Source: Chitinophagaceae bacterium PMP191F
GTDB taxonomy: Bacteria > Bacteroidota > Bacteroidia > Chitinophagales > Chitinophagaceae
Assembly: GCA_001302245.1 (NCBI GenBank)
Contig: LGYU01000016.1
Coordinates: 372,001-436,000 of the forward strand
Direction: 5' to 3'
DNA length: 64,000 bases
Part shown: positions 1 through 9,326 of the stretch, piece after piece
Numbering within the stretch: the stretch's first letter is position 1
Layout of the letters: each line of letters starts with the position of its first letter
Made by a program: the position numbers and the translations under genes
Notes under the pieces: model-generated
Seen by the model: the letters and a program-made list of their open reading frames with translations, nothing else
Told to the model about the DNA's origin: nothing
Databases searched by the model: none

Positions 1-1
1 C

Positions 2-394
2 ACCTTAAGCAGGTTTATCCCGGTGCTGAATAACGGAGCATCTGTAGTGCTCATATCTTCATCATCTGCTTCAAAATCTGTTCCGCAGACTTCTATTTAT
101 GCTGCCAGCAAGGCCGCCATAAATACAGTGGTAAAAGTAGCTGCCATAGAACTGGCGCCACGCGGCATCAGGGTCAATGCAGTAAGTCCCGGCCCCTTTG
201 CTACAGAGATCATGGCAAAAACAGGGCTGGCTGATCCCAAAATACAGGACTTCATCATTTCCGGTGTACCGCTGGGCAGACTTGGTATTCCTGCAGAAGT
301 GGGTAAACTGATCAGGTTCCTGGCAAGTGATGAAGCAGCCTTCATTACAGGTGCGGAATACCTGATTGATGGCGGCCAGTCTGTCAATAAATAA
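2..394 (+). CDS. SDR family oxidoreductase, C-terminal part (cut by window edge)
   Basis: This is the C-terminal half of a classical short-chain dehydrogenase/reductase, an NAD(P)-dependent oxidoreductase acting in the cytoplasm. The frame is open from the first bases of the window, so the true start and the Gly-rich nucleotide-binding loop lie outside. Visible family marks are the catalytic YxxxK (YAASK), the preceding SSSS stretch, the RGIRVNAVSPGP block after the active site, and the C-terminal ITGAEYLIDGGQS typical of the family. Nothing here fixes the substrate. A strong hairpin with a T tract follows, so the gene probably ends its transcript. The family call is firm; the specific reaction is unknown. 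Confidence 0.93.
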   Translation, partial: TLSRFIPVLNNGASVVLISSSSASKSVPQTSIYAASKAAINTVVKVAAIELAPRGIRVNAVSPGPFATEIMAKTGLADPKIQDFIISGVPLGRLGIPAEVGKLIRFLASDEAAFITGAEYLIDGGQSVNK

Positions 395-437
395 GTACCG
401 GCAGTTATAATCAAGAATAATCCATAAGCTCTTTGTT

Positions 438-509
438 AAGCGGCCCGCTGATAGATGCCGGATGGTTGAAAATATAGTACTATCATCCGGAGCCGCTTTC
501 TTTTTTTAT
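438..509 (+). terminator. Rho-independent terminator after the SDR gene
   Basis: Nested inverted repeats form a long stem: aagcggc (438-444) pairs with gccgctt (492-498), and ccggatg (458-464) pairs with catccgg (484-490). A T-rich tail (tcttttttt) follows immediately. The position, 44 bases after the SDR stop, fits an intrinsic terminator. Confidence 0.75.
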
Positions 510-656
510 AATAGCAGACAGTTACCTATTGTTGAAAACCAACTTGTTAGAGTATTGCTCAATAAAGCTGCCGGACATCCTGGTCAGGGATAATGCTTAA
601 TTTTGTAACAGGTACCGTGGTCCTGTGAACAAAGTAAATCTGGCCTTATAAACAAA

Positions 657-685
657 ATTGAAAAATTGCCGATCGGCTACATTTG
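657..685 (+). promoter_or_regulatory. Likely Bacteroidota-type promoter of the AraC gene
   Basis: TACATTTG at 678-685 matches the Bacteroidota -7 consensus TAnnTTTG. A TTG at 658-660, 17 bases upstream, could be the -33 element. The predicted start would lie about 45 bases before the AraC start codon. This rests on consensus matching only. Confidence 0.5.
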
Positions 686-736
686 TTACAGTCTTCTTCA
701 ATACAGAAAAGACCGTTCATTTAAAATTGCAGTGTT

Positions 737-1549
737 ATGGAATACCAGGCAAAATATATTACCGATGATATCAAGCTGTCCTGCTACCAGGACAAGTTTT
801 TCAAATCAGACATTATGTTTGAACACCACATGCTTATCTGGTTCATTTCCGGTGAAACCAAAATTGTGCAGGCCGAAGGAACATACATCTTTCAAAAGGG
901 AGATATTTTTCTGATACCGCGCAACCAACTGGCCACTATTATCAATTATCCCAAAGATGGCCTGCCCCATCAAACAGTGGTCATGCACCTGACCACCGGC
1001 TGGCTGCGGAATTTTTATGAAAAGATCAAGGTTAAACCAACGTCTGCAGGTGAACACAAGATCAGGCATTACAACAATCACCCGTTACTGCAAAGTTGCC
1101 TGTTATCGCTGATACCTTATTTTGATATGAAGGAACTGCCTGAAAATATTGCCGATCTTAAAATTACAGAAGCCATCAGCATATTACGGTCCATTGATCC
1201 TGAACTTGACAACATGCTGGCCAATTTTGAAGAACCCGGCAAGATTGACCTGGCAGACTATATGGAAAAGAACTTTATGTTCAATATGCCTTTGGAAAAG
1301 TTTGGCTATCTCACCGGCAGAAGCCTGACCACGTTTAAAAGGGATTTCAAAAAGACCTTTGACAGCACTCCGCAAAAATGGCTCACCAGGAAGCGGCTGG
1401 AGCTGGCACATTACCAGTTTGTAGAAAAAAGAAAAAAGCCCGTTGACGTTTGTTATGAAGTGGGTTTTGAAAACCTGTCGCATTTCTCTTTCGCATTTAA
1501 AAAACATTTTGGCTACGCACCTACAGAGCTACTGGCCGCACAGGCATAA
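737..1549 (+). CDS. AraC family transcriptional regulator
   Basis: A DNA-binding regulator of 270 residues. The N-terminal ~150 residues form a cupin-like sensing domain of the AraC_N type (around EHHMLIWFISGETKIV and GDIFLIPRNQ). The C-terminal ~100 residues hold two helix-turn-helix units. The first is around LEKFGYLTGRSLTTFKRDFK; the second carries the family signature VCYEVGFENLSHFSFAFKKH followed by FGYAPTELL. Length and order match the family. It has its own promoter-like box and sits between the SDR gene and a convergent outer-membrane receptor gene that ends 7 bases away. It may control the upstream oxidoreductase, but nothing in the sequence shows the target. Confidence 0.95.
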   Translation: MEYQAKYITDDIKLSCYQDKFFKSDIMFEHHMLIWFISGETKIVQAEGTYIFQKGDIFLIPRNQLATIINYPKDGLPHQTVVMHLTTGWLRNFYEKIKVKPTSAGEHKIRHYNNHPLLQSCLLSLIPYFDMKELPENIADLKITEAISILRSIDPELDNMLANFEEPGKIDLADYMEKNFMFNMPLEKFGYLTGRSLTTFKRDFKKTFDSTPQKWLTRKRLELAHYQFVEKRKKPVDVCYEVGFENLSHFSFAFKKHFGYAPTELLAAQA

Positions 1550-1556
1550 CGCCACA

Positions 1557-4037
1557 TCAGTGTTTTCGCCCGCCCCTGGATGGCATTCCTGCATTTTCAG
1601 ATGAATTATCATCGTCATCGTTGCTCCCGGCAGCTTTGCGCAGGTTGCCAAATTTCCAGTTGAATGCGATGGTAAAGGCCCTATTGTAATACCTGCTGAA
1701 CGAATAACTGTTGAAGCTTGCTGCACCGGCATAACTTTTTTGCCGCATGGCATTGTCAAAAATATTTACCAGCCCGATAGTAATGCCGGCTTTTTTGTTC
1801 CATAGGTCTTTCCGGGCAGCAAACTGGTAATTGTAGTTGGCAGTGCTTCTTCCCTGCAGGGTAACATTTCCATTGTTGTAGTTGCCCGATACCTGAATGG
1901 TGTAATCGCGGGGCAGTATGTAGGAACTGTTGATCTCAAAAGAATAAAACGAACCGTTGTTCCGGACATTCAAACCGCTGCTTTTGAACCAGACATGAAA
2001 ATATTCAACCCCTGCGCTCACTGTCCAGGCATTGCTGAGCGGAATATAGGCGTTTATATTACCTCCAGCCCGGTTATTGGAAGCAATGTTCATAGAAGCG
2101 GTGCGTGATATACCACTGCTGTCAACGGTTGTCAGCGATTCAATGGCATTCCTGTTAAAACCATAGTACACACTGCTGTTCAGACTGAGCCCTTCATCAG
2201 AAGTATAGCCATGTCCCAGTTCAATAATCCTGATTTTCTCAGGTCTCAGTTCCGGGTTGCCGGATGTAAGGTTCCGGGGATCACTGGCATCTACATACGG
2301 GTTCAGATCCCATATCCAGGGACGACGGATGCGTTCTGTATAATTGAGCCTGATATCATGATGTTCTTTGAGCTTTTTAGTAACAAGCAATGTTGGTACC
2401 ACGTTTTGAAAGGCAGCCCGGAATGCTGGCGCCGGCCCCCTGAAGTCTGCCCCCAGCTTTGTACTTTCAAAGCGCAAGCCCGGACGAAACTCCCACCTGT
2501 TTTTTGTTTTGAATGAAAAGCTGAGATAGGCTGCATATACAGCCTGGTAGTACTTCATGGTATCCGATCGTGCGGCATCGTGCAGCAGATCACCGCCACC
2601 GGGATTGCCGGTATTGTTAAAAACAGCATACGCACTGGAAGAACCTGTTCTGCTATAGCGTACGCCTGTTTCCAGCAGATTTCTTCCTGATCTGTTCAAT
2701 GGATGTGTATAATCAAGCTGCGCTTGAAAGGTGTGGTCCTTGCTTCTGTTGGGACTGACTTCCCTGAAAAAAGGCGTCCCGGCAGGTGTCCACTGATTGG
2801 TTTCATAATCTGCCTTTCCCTTTGAATGATCGAACATGCCTGCAAACTTCAGTTCCTGGTGTTTTCTGTTAAACTTCCTGGTATAATTCAACGCATATTC
2901 GAAATAATGATACAGATCGCCCTGCCTGCTTCGCTGGTTATATTGCAGGGTATCCTGTTTATTGGTGTAGAAATTAAACAAGCTGCTGGTTCTGGGCCAG
3001 GTTTCATGCCAGTAAGCAACCCCGGCAGAGATCGTTTGCAATGAATCCGGGTGAAACTCTGCATTGTACGCTCCATACACGCTTCTTTCCTTTTCAGTCT
3101 GATCTTTATGTTGCACCAACTGGTCGATGGGCGCATCTTTGGAAAGCGCCTGCCGGTTGAGTTCACTATAGTTAAGGCTTCGCCCCAGGCTGCCGAATGC
3201 AGAAAGACTGTGTGTAAATTTTCCGTTAGTGATTGTTGAATTGGCGGACAGCGATTGTTCCAGGTTACCGGCACTCAATGTTATATTGGTATTGCTGCCT
3301 TTCAGTTTTTTGGTAATAATGTTAATGATACCTGCTGCACCTTCTGCTTCATACTTAGCCGAAGGAGAAGTGATCACTTCTATTGCTTCAATCGTATTGG
3401 CCGGTATCATTTTCAATGCTTCTTTCAGGCTCTTTGCAATAATACCGGAAGGCATTCCATTGAGCAACACACGGATATTGGAGCTGCCACGCATCCTCAC
3501 CTCCCCATTGGCATCTACCACTACCATCGGTGCCTTTCTCAACACATCTGCTGCTGAACCGGAAATATTGCTGATATCAGCCGCTGCATTGTAGACCAGT
3601 TTATCACCCTTGTTCTGGATCAACGATTTTTTACCGGTAACGATCACTGCACCCAACGTAGCTTCAGCAGGCAACATTTTAATTGTGCCGGGAATAAAAA
3701 CACTGTCTTTACGTACAACCGGAGTTTTAATTGTCCATATTTTATACCCTGAATAAGATATGGTCAGCGTATATTCCTGCGCACCCGGAATGACCACCAA
3801 AAAAGTACCGTCTTTTGCAGTTAAAGCAGTTTGAACCGGATAACCTGCTGCTATAAATTGCAACGTAACTGCTTCCAGCGGATAGTTGCCGGCCGAATCA
3901 ATAACCATTCCCTTTACCGTCAGGCGCGCTTCATTGTCGGCTGTCTTTTTGGATATCTGCTGTGCGTATACTGATCCGGGTAATATACCGGCAAAAATAA
4001 CAGCTGCAAGTGTCCACCGGCTCCTTAAGTAGTTCAT
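1557..4037 (-). CDS. TonB-receptor-like outer-membrane beta-barrel protein
   Basis: An 826-residue outer-membrane protein of the Bacteroidota OMP_b-brl_3 type. It has a signal peptide (residues ~1-26, ending VYAQ), then a CarboxypepD_reg-like beta-sandwich (about 38-125), then a plug domain (about 130-245; the segment ADVLRKAPMVVVDANGEVRMRG and the ITSPSAKYEAEGAAGIINI motif are typical plug sequence), then a long 22-strand-type barrel with many aromatic-ended strands. The C-terminus carries a short acidic run of Asp followed by SSENAGMPSRGGRKH. This subfamily has a plug and barrel but usually no SusD partner, and none is encoded nearby, so peptide or small-molecule uptake is more likely than glycan uptake. 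The substrate is unknown. It is divergent from the LytS kinase gene. Confidence 0.93.
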   Translation of the reverse strand: MNYLRSRWTLAAVIFAGILPGSVYAQQISKKTADNEARLTVKGMVIDSAGNYPLEAVTLQFIAAGYPVQTALTAKDGTFLVVIPGAQEYTLTISYSGYKIWTIKTPVVRKDSVFIPGTIKMLPAEATLGAVIVTGKKSLIQNKGDKLVYNAAADISNISGSAADVLRKAPMVVVDANGEVRMRGSSNIRVLLNGMPSGIIAKSLKEALKMIPANTIEAIEVITSPSAKYEAEGAAGIINIITKKLKGSNTNITLSAGNLEQSLSANSTITNGKFTHSLSAFGSLGRSLNYSELNRQALSKDAPIDQLVQHKDQTEKERSVYGAYNAEFHPDSLQTISAGVAYWHETWPRTSSLFNFYTNKQDTLQYNQRSRQGDLYHYFEYALNYTRKFNRKHQELKFAGMFDHSKGKADYETNQWTPAGTPFFREVSPNRSKDHTFQAQLDYTHPLNRSGRNLLETGVRYSRTGSSSAYAVFNNTGNPGGGDLLHDAARSDTMKYYQAVYAAYLSFSFKTKNRWEFRPGLRFESTKLGADFRGPAPAFRAAFQNVVPTLLVTKKLKEHHDIRLNYTERIRRPWIWDLNPYVDASDPRNLTSGNPELRPEKIRIIELGHGYTSDEGLSLNSSVYYGFNRNAIESLTTVDSSGISRTASMNIASNNRAGGNINAYIPLSNAWTVSAGVEYFHVWFKSSGLNVRNNGSFYSFEINSSYILPRDYTIQVSGNYNNGNVTLQGRSTANYNYQFAARKDLWNKKAGITIGLVNIFDNAMRQKSYAGAASFNSYSFSRYYNRAFTIAFNWKFGNLRKAAGSNDDDDNSSENAGMPSRGGRKH

Positions 4038-4202
4038 CTTTTATAGAAAATAATTTGATGCAGCAAAGAACGCTTTTTGCAACATGCGGGTTTGAATAAA
4101 ATGAGCAACAGGGTTTATTTGGTGACAAACTGCGTTGGTCAGCCATCTTTGCAGATTGTATAAAAAAGACAGACTTTTGCCTGATCAGGAAAAGAATATT
4201 TC

Positions 4203-5225
4203 ATGAGCGATACAACAAGATGGTACCAGCGGAAATTGTTTCTGGAGATCATATTCTCTGTAACCATTTTCCTGTTGACCATGGTACAGCAGTGGATAGA
4301 GATCAATACATTTGCAGGTTTCCTCAAAGGGCTGGTGTTTTTTCTTATTGCCTATGGACAGGCGCAGGTATATCGTTTTTTCGTTTTTCCATTGCTGATG
4401 AAGAGAAGGTACGTGGTATATGCCGTTGTGAGCCTCGTAGTATTATCCATTGGCGCACTGGGTACTTATTGGGTAGGCGACTATTGGATCGCTCCTGAAC
4501 ACCGGGAAAGCTTTTGGGTGGATATACTGTACTATTTTGCTTTTTCAGTAACCGGTACTATTACCGTCATGGGGTTTTTCCTGACCCATCAGTATTATAC
4601 AGAAATTGAGAAAAGAGAGAAAGACCAGATGCTGCTGAATGAAATGCACATCAAACTGCTTCATGCACAGCTAAACCCGCATTTCTTTTTCAATATGCTC
4701 AATAACCTGTATGGTGTAAGCCTCACGTCGCCCGAACGTACACCGGATCTGATTATGAAACTGTCGCAGATGATGCGTTACCAGTTGGAGTCAGGCAACA
4801 AACAAACTGTTCTGGTTGGTAATGAACTCAACTTCATCAATAACTACATTGTCATGGAAAAAGAGCGGGTTGGCAAAAGGTGTGAGGTCACTTTTATTCA
4901 ACCGGATGCCAGAGAACAGCTTGCATTGTATGCAATTTCACCACTGATATTGATCACCCTGGTAGAAAATGCGTTTAAACACAGTCTTACCATTTCCCGA
5001 AAATGGTTTGTAAATATTCGTATTGATCTCCGGGAAAACACACTCAGTATGCATATTGTAAATTCGCTGCCGGATCAGTCAATGCAGAAAGAATCAATGG
5101 GCATGGGGCTTCAGAACATGCAGCAAAGACTGGAACTGTTGTACAGGGAACGTTATCAGTTTGAGACAACAACAGGCGAAAATGAATTTCAGACACAGCT
5201 TACATTAAAACTAAACAGGGCTTAA
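4203..5225 (+). CDS. LytS-type sensor histidine kinase
   Basis: A membrane sensor kinase of 340 residues. About four transmembrane segments occupy residues ~10-140, with little extracytoplasmic sequence. The His_kinase domain follows, with the phospho-acceptor in LNPHFFFNMLNNLYGVS (His160), and a HATPase_c domain with the N box VENAFKHS and the G-rich box MGMGLQNMQQRL. This is the minimal Bacteroidota arrangement in which the kinase partners with a LytTR regulator. The regulator gene starts 5 bases after this stop, so the two form an operon. The signal is unknown; the divergent outer-membrane receptor is a possible output or input by position only. Confidence 0.95.
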   Translation: MSDTTRWYQRKLFLEIIFSVTIFLLTMVQQWIEINTFAGFLKGLVFFLIAYGQAQVYRFFVFPLLMKRRYVVYAVVSLVVLSIGALGTYWVGDYWIAPEHRESFWVDILYYFAFSVTGTITVMGFFLTHQYYTEIEKREKDQMLLNEMHIKLLHAQLNPHFFFNMLNNLYGVSLTSPERTPDLIMKLSQMMRYQLESGNKQTVLVGNELNFINNYIVMEKERVGKRCEVTFIQPDAREQLALYAISPLILITLVENAFKHSLTISRKWFVNIRIDLRENTLSMHIVNSLPDQSMQKESMGMGLQNMQQRLELLYRERYQFETTTGENEFQTQLTLKLNRA

Positions 5226-5230
5226 AAACA

Positions 5231-5944
5231 ATGGAACCATTACACTGTATCATTGTGGACGATGAAGAAGGGGCTCATCTTGTGATCGGGCATTACCTGC
5301 AAGGTGTAAAGACCCTGCAATTGGATGGTTCATTTTACAATGCTGTGGAGGCGATGGACCATATATACAAAAACAGGGTAGACCTTGTTTTTCTTGATAT
5401 CAATATGCCGGGGCTGTCGGGTATGGAAATGCTGGCAGCCATGTTGCACCCGCCATTGGTGGTACTGACCACCGCCTATGCAGCGTTTGCACTGGAAAGC
5501 TATAAGTACCAGGTAGTAGATTACCTCGTAAAGCCCATTGAGTTTCCACGGTTCCTGGCAGCCGTAGACCGTGTTATACAACGGTACAAACCGGTAGCGC
5601 CTACCCTTGCAGCAGAACAGGCTGCCAGTCGTTTACCGGATTACCTAATGATGAAGGACAAAGGTGATTATGTAAAAGTGATGCTGGCTGATATTCTGTA
5701 CGTTCAAAGCTGGGGAAACTATGTAAAGATCCATACAGAACAGGGAACACATCTTAGTTCTATGACCACTACAGAGGTGGAGAACAAGCTGGATAAGACA
5801 AAATTCAAACGCATACATAAGTCCTATATTGTAGCGTTGACACAAATTCAAAAGATCACCGGTACAGAAGTGTGTCTTAAAAACGGGCAACACCTGCCGC
5901 TGGGTAATACTTTCAAAAGGGAATTGCTGGAGTATTTTCAATAA
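5231..5944 (+). CDS. LytTR family response regulator
   Basis: A 237-residue DNA-binding response regulator. The receiver domain (1-~120) has the acidic pair D10/D11, the phospho-acceptor D56 in VFLDINMPG, the Thr in VLTTAYAAFALESY and the Lys in YLVKPIEFPRF. The C-terminal LytTR domain (~140-235) has the typical ILYVQSWGNYVKIHTEQG and KFKRIHKSYIVAL blocks, which make the beta-strand DNA-binding fold. It is encoded directly behind the LytS-type kinase and is almost certainly its partner. Confidence 0.96.
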   Translation: MEPLHCIIVDDEEGAHLVIGHYLQGVKTLQLDGSFYNAVEAMDHIYKNRVDLVFLDINMPGLSGMEMLAAMLHPPLVVLTTAYAAFALESYKYQVVDYLVKPIEFPRFLAAVDRVIQRYKPVAPTLAAEQAASRLPDYLMMKDKGDYVKVMLADILYVQSWGNYVKIHTEQGTHLSSMTTTEVENKLDKTKFKRIHKSYIVALTQIQKITGTEVCLKNGQHLPLGNTFKRELLEYFQ

Positions 5945-6207
5945 ACAATCAGCCGCTGATGCTGCGTGACAGACTATCACCGCAATAAGCCATGATCTGA
6001 AATCAGGAGTCAGGCATGCTTGCCATTATGTAGTGTATACCAGGGTTAGAATGTAGTGCAGAAGTGTTTTTCACCTGTCAGGATGAAGATAAAAATATTT
6101 ATAACAATTGATACGCCCGATGTTATCCAACAGCGCTGCGAGTTACCCGGCTTTAGCAATACCGTAACAAATACCCGTGTTCCCGGCTATCCTGATACAT
6201 ACAGATG

Positions 6208-6594
6208 CTACATGTAAAACACATTGAACTTATGACCGTCAGGATCAGCAAACACAAAACCGTAATAACTCTTCCCGTATTCTTCCGGTTTTGAAACAAT
6301 TGTACCACCGGCTTGCTGCACCTCTTTTTCCCAGTGGTTAACCTCTTCCCTACTGCCGGCAGAAAGCGTAAAAATAATTTCATTCCCGGCTTCTGCATCA
6401 ATGATCGCTCCCTTCATGGCAGGTTGAAGTATATCTTTCAAAAAGAAATGAATGATAAAGTTTTCCTCACCAAAGAAGAAACTGGTCAGTTGGTCTGATG
6501 CCCCGTTTTGTTTGAATCCAAGTTGTTGGTAGAACCTGGTGGTCCTTTCTAAATCATGTACGCCAAAATTAGCCCAGATCTTTTTTGTATTCAT
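6208..6594 (-). CDS. VOC (glyoxalase/bleomycin-resistance fold) family protein
   Basis: A 128-residue protein of the vicinal-oxygen-chelate superfamily. The start KIWANFGVHDLERTTRFYQQ and the end YGFVFADPDGHKFNVFYM are the two halves of the beta-alpha-beta-beta-beta modules, with the standard DPDGH near the C-terminus. The length equals a single VOC domain pair. Members bind metal and carry out varied reactions or drug sequestration; the exact role cannot be read from the sequence. It stands alone between intergenic stretches. Confidence 0.9.
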   Translation of the reverse strand: MNTKKIWANFGVHDLERTTRFYQQLGFKQNGASDQLTSFFFGEENFIIHFFLKDILQPAMKGAIIDAEAGNEIIFTLSAGSREEVNHWEKEVQQAGGTIVSKPEEYGKSYYGFVFADPDGHKFNVFYM

Positions 6595-7031
6595 ACACTG
6601 AAGTTTTTTTATAGTGAATGATCTTTTGATAGGCTGAACCGTTTCTTTACCTGCTTACAGATAATTGATAATGGCCCGGATCCTTGTAAGCGTGCTGACA
6701 GCAGTCTCAAAAATAGTCCATAAGCTGATCAGCCAGGGTGGCTGTTTGCGAAATTTTCCGGGGCATTTCCGTCATAGCGATAGTCAGCAGCTACATGCGC
6801 TAAAGAATAGCTTGTCATGTACAAGGAGAAAGTTCAAGGCAGTACTTTAACAAAAATGAACAGGGGTTTTACAGTACCGTGGTTTGATTACCTCCCGGCT
6901 ATCGATTGCATGTGGCAGTTGTCTGCTGCTCAGGGAAACATGGCCTTTTTTAAACCTGTATACAGAAGAAAAAACAAAACGGGCAACGTGGCAGTTAGCT
7001 GGTGGTACAATTTTATTTTGCACAGACTGCT
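6595..7031. other. Intergenic stretch, no supported feature
   Basis: This 437-base gap upstream of the VOC gene holds only short overlapping frames without family resemblance. No hairpin with a T tract, RNA gene or consensus promoter was seen. It may contain the VOC promoter near its left end. Confidence 0.4.
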
Positions 7032-7676
7032 TTATACATTTACTGTTACCGCCCCTGTATAAACACTATCGGAAATTATTTCTTTAGGATCGGCCGTTAC
7101 AAAAGCCAGCCAGGTATGTACTGTTGTATTGTTGAAATGAGGTATCTGTAAAATGCCGCCGGCATTTCCCCTGCATGTAGTAGTACGGTCAAATACACAA
7201 ACATTCATAACAGGATCGTAGCAGACAAGGATGGCCTGATCATCACTTTTAGCAATACCGAGTCCGGAATTGTCTGTCCATGAAAAAATAATTTCCCGGG
7301 CCGTTACAGACCTTGCCGGTTCTGCAGTTGCAGCAGGCAGATCTCCACGGCTTACCAGCAAGGTAGGATAATTGATTTCGGGACTGGAAGCATTGCCGGT
7401 AATAGCATTGCGGAGATTGTATTGCAGGGCGCAATTGTACCCGCTTTTATTGATTGCATAAGCCTGGAAAGAGAAAGCCAGTAAGTTATTCATACCCCGC
7501 ATTACTTTGCTCATCAGGGCAAAACGCTGTTGCTGTAGCAGTTGTTGCGGTGTAGGTGGTTTGGTCTTTTTACCGGGAGCTGCACGGAGTACATTCAGGT
7601 CTTTCCATTTTGTACCTACCACATTGCCGGCTTTGCCATAAAAGGGACCGAAAATACCTCCTGGTAACTTTGCCAT
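7032..7676 (-). CDS. DUF6266 family protein
   Basis: A 214-residue protein of unknown function restricted to Bacteroidota. The recognisable N-terminus is a G-rich block (GIFGPFYGKAGNVVGTKWKD) followed by a Lys/Pro-rich linker and an LLQQQRFALMSKV helix. The rest is predicted to be mainly beta, with two short sandwich-like halves (around NYPTLLVSRGDLP and IIFSWTDNSGLG). There is no signal peptide or membrane segment. The same N-terminal plan (G-x-x-G-N, basic segment, long helix) recurs loosely in the protein at 58121. It is not near phage genes here. The family assignment is from memory of the N-terminal motif. Confidence 0.8.
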   Translation of the reverse strand: MAKLPGGIFGPFYGKAGNVVGTKWKDLNVLRAAPGKKTKPPTPQQLLQQQRFALMSKVMRGMNNLLAFSFQAYAINKSGYNCALQYNLRNAITGNASSPEINYPTLLVSRGDLPAATAEPARSVTAREIIFSWTDNSGLGIAKSDDQAILVCYDPVMNVCVFDRTTTCRGNAGGILQIPHFNNTTVHTWLAFVTADPKEIISDSVYTGAVTVNV

Positions 7677-7999
7677 ACAAGATCGTTTTGTTGAAAAAAC
7701 AGATGCTTTGCCAATACAGGAATACCTATTAAAAATACATATCCTTCTTCACCTGTTCATCTGCGATAGCAGCCAGGGTACTACTGGTACGTACACAGTG
7801 ATCATTTTTAACATGTATTATAGAATTGATCGGGTACCGGAATAAGCAATAAGGTATTTGTCCCTGTTTTAATCGTGTTTTGTCTGGTATTAAAAGGGGT
7901 ATCACAGGGTATTGGCAGGTATTAAAAGCGTATAAACTAAGGGTTATATACAAAGGAAATACGGATGAATATGCTGGAATTATAATGAAAGAGTAAGAT
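7677..7999. other. Intergenic stretch upstream of the DUF6266 gene
   Basis: About 320 bases with only a weak 74-codon leftward frame that shows no domain-like pattern. It probably holds the DUF6266 promoter. No other signal was seen. Confidence 0.35.
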
Positions 8000-8209
8000 T
8001 TAAGTAATGAGTATCAGTGAATGAACCGGACTGTCGGGTAAGTAGAAGGCGGCAGAACGAAGAATTTCAATACCGGGTTGATTGTCAATGCGAAAAGGCA
8101 TCCTGGTCACTTTCCAGGTATAATTACAATTAAAAAGGGTGAAAAGAGCATTGATTATTTCTTCAGGTTTTAGTAATCTCGGTGCCTGAAGACTGTGTAT
8201 TTGCGCCAT
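8000..8209 (-). CDS. Small hypothetical protein
   Basis: A 69-codon leftward ORF that begins MAQIHSLQAPRLLKPEEI and has a balanced, soluble-looking composition with a Pro/Leu-rich centre. It is the only sensible frame in this gap and starts 47 bases from the divergent gene at 8257. No family is recognised, and no ribosome-binding site is visible, which is normal for this phylum. It could be a chance ORF. Confidence 0.35.
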   Translation of the reverse strand: MAQIHSLQAPRLLKPEEIINALFTLFNCNYTWKVTRMPFRIDNQPGIEILRSAAFYLPDSPVHSLILIT

Positions 8210-8256
8210 GTCAATGAGAAAGTTGTGTTGGCGGTAACTTTTTAAACTTACTAACC

Positions 8257-8991
8257 ATGCTTACGGACGAAGAAAAATTAAAACTGAAAGCTGAAGAGAT
8301 CTATAGAGATGAGGTGCGGAGATCTCTATCAGACAATAAGCATAAATCAAATTCTATTTGGACATTTTTAAATTCCGGACTTGGATTATGGTTTTTATCA
8401 ACAATCGTTATTGGCGTTTTCACTTACCTGTTTAACGAGTATAAAGAGGATAGGAAAATAACCGCTGAGCAGGAAACAAAAATCAGGCAGCTCGATCTAG
8501 AGATAGAAAGCCGGATTTCTCAATTCTGGGTACATCTGGAGCCGATAATAAAACGAGATGAACGAAATTACATTGATTCAAACTTTTCACTGAAAGAGGG
8601 AGTGCCCTATGATACGTTAAACATCCTTTGGGAAGCGTTTAAAAATCCTCCATCGTTTAATCCAAAACTGATCACCAGCATTTATAAAGAATATAATACC
8701 AGGACAACAATATCATTAATGATTGAATTGGCCACTTTGCTTGAACAAAAATATAAGCTTACTAAAAATCATCATGCAGGAATCAACGCGGAAAGTCGCT
8801 TCTCAAAAAAGGAACTAGTTGAACGACAGGAGATTGATAATATAGAAAAGGCAGCAACATTTATAGGGGGGAACGGAATTTTCTATACCCCCCATCCTAC
8901 TGTTAAAGAAATCTGGAAATACTTTGCAGAAAAAATTATTATTAAACGGTGGGATAAATTATTCCCATATACAGATTGTCCGTTTTGTTAA
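8257..8991 (+). CDS. Hypothetical membrane-anchored protein with coiled coil
   Basis: A 244-residue protein of unknown function. Residues ~1-30 are charged and cytoplasmic, followed by one membrane segment (about 36-55, around LGLWFLSTIVIGVFTYLF) and then a heptad-like charged stretch (EYKEDRKITAEQETKIRQLD) predicted to coil. The remainder is soluble and helical. It ends in DCPFC, a short Cys pair that might bind metal. Codon use is more AT-rich than in the surrounding two-component genes, which hints at acquisition. It stands alone; no partner gene suggests a role. Confidence 0.8.
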   Translation: MLTDEEKLKLKAEEIYRDEVRRSLSDNKHKSNSIWTFLNSGLGLWFLSTIVIGVFTYLFNEYKEDRKITAEQETKIRQLDLEIESRISQFWVHLEPIIKRDERNYIDSNFSLKEGVPYDTLNILWEAFKNPPSFNPKLITSIYKEYNTRTTISLMIELATLLEQKYKLTKNHHAGINAESRFSKKELVERQEIDNIEKAATFIGGNGIFYTPHPTVKEIWKYFAEKIIIKRWDKLFPYTDCPFC

Positions 8992-8996
8992 ACTAA

Positions 8997-9241
8997 AGCA
9001 GGCACCCAGGATATGACACACAACCGATTTCAAAAAGCATTTTTTGTGTACTCGGGATTTATGCAGTTACCCTGATTAGCGAGGAGGCTACCATCGCTTA
9101 CGATACCGCCAATCCGGCTGTTACTGCCAGGCTATTGGCTTATTCTGGCCTATTCAACCGGACAATTGTTTTAATGGCTGTTTCAATGTCATTGACCGTT
9201 ACTGGCGGTGGTTATTACCTGGCACAAGGATTTCTGAAATA
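8997..9241 (+). pseudogene. Start-less open stretch encoding two possible membrane helices
   Basis: One frame stays open for about 80 codons without any ATG. It reads like protein: SIFCVLGIYAVTLISEE, then ANPAVTARLLAYSGLFNRT, then a hydrophobic VLMAVSMSLTVTGGGYYLAQG and a stop. It may be the remains of a small membrane protein, loosely reminiscent of DUF4386 proteins, but I cannot assign it. It starts right after the gene at 8257 and could instead be a chance frame. Confidence 0.25.
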
Positions 9242-9326
9242 GCTGAATCAGGGGGAAAGAAAAGAAAATTGTTCAGAACATGCTGTAATAATATCTGTAA
9301 ATAACCTGCCGACCACTTTTCACTTC

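Noticed and set aside
7729-7953. 74-codon leftward ORF in the gap after the DUF6266 gene
   Set aside because: Composition is not protein-like and no relative or signal is visible.
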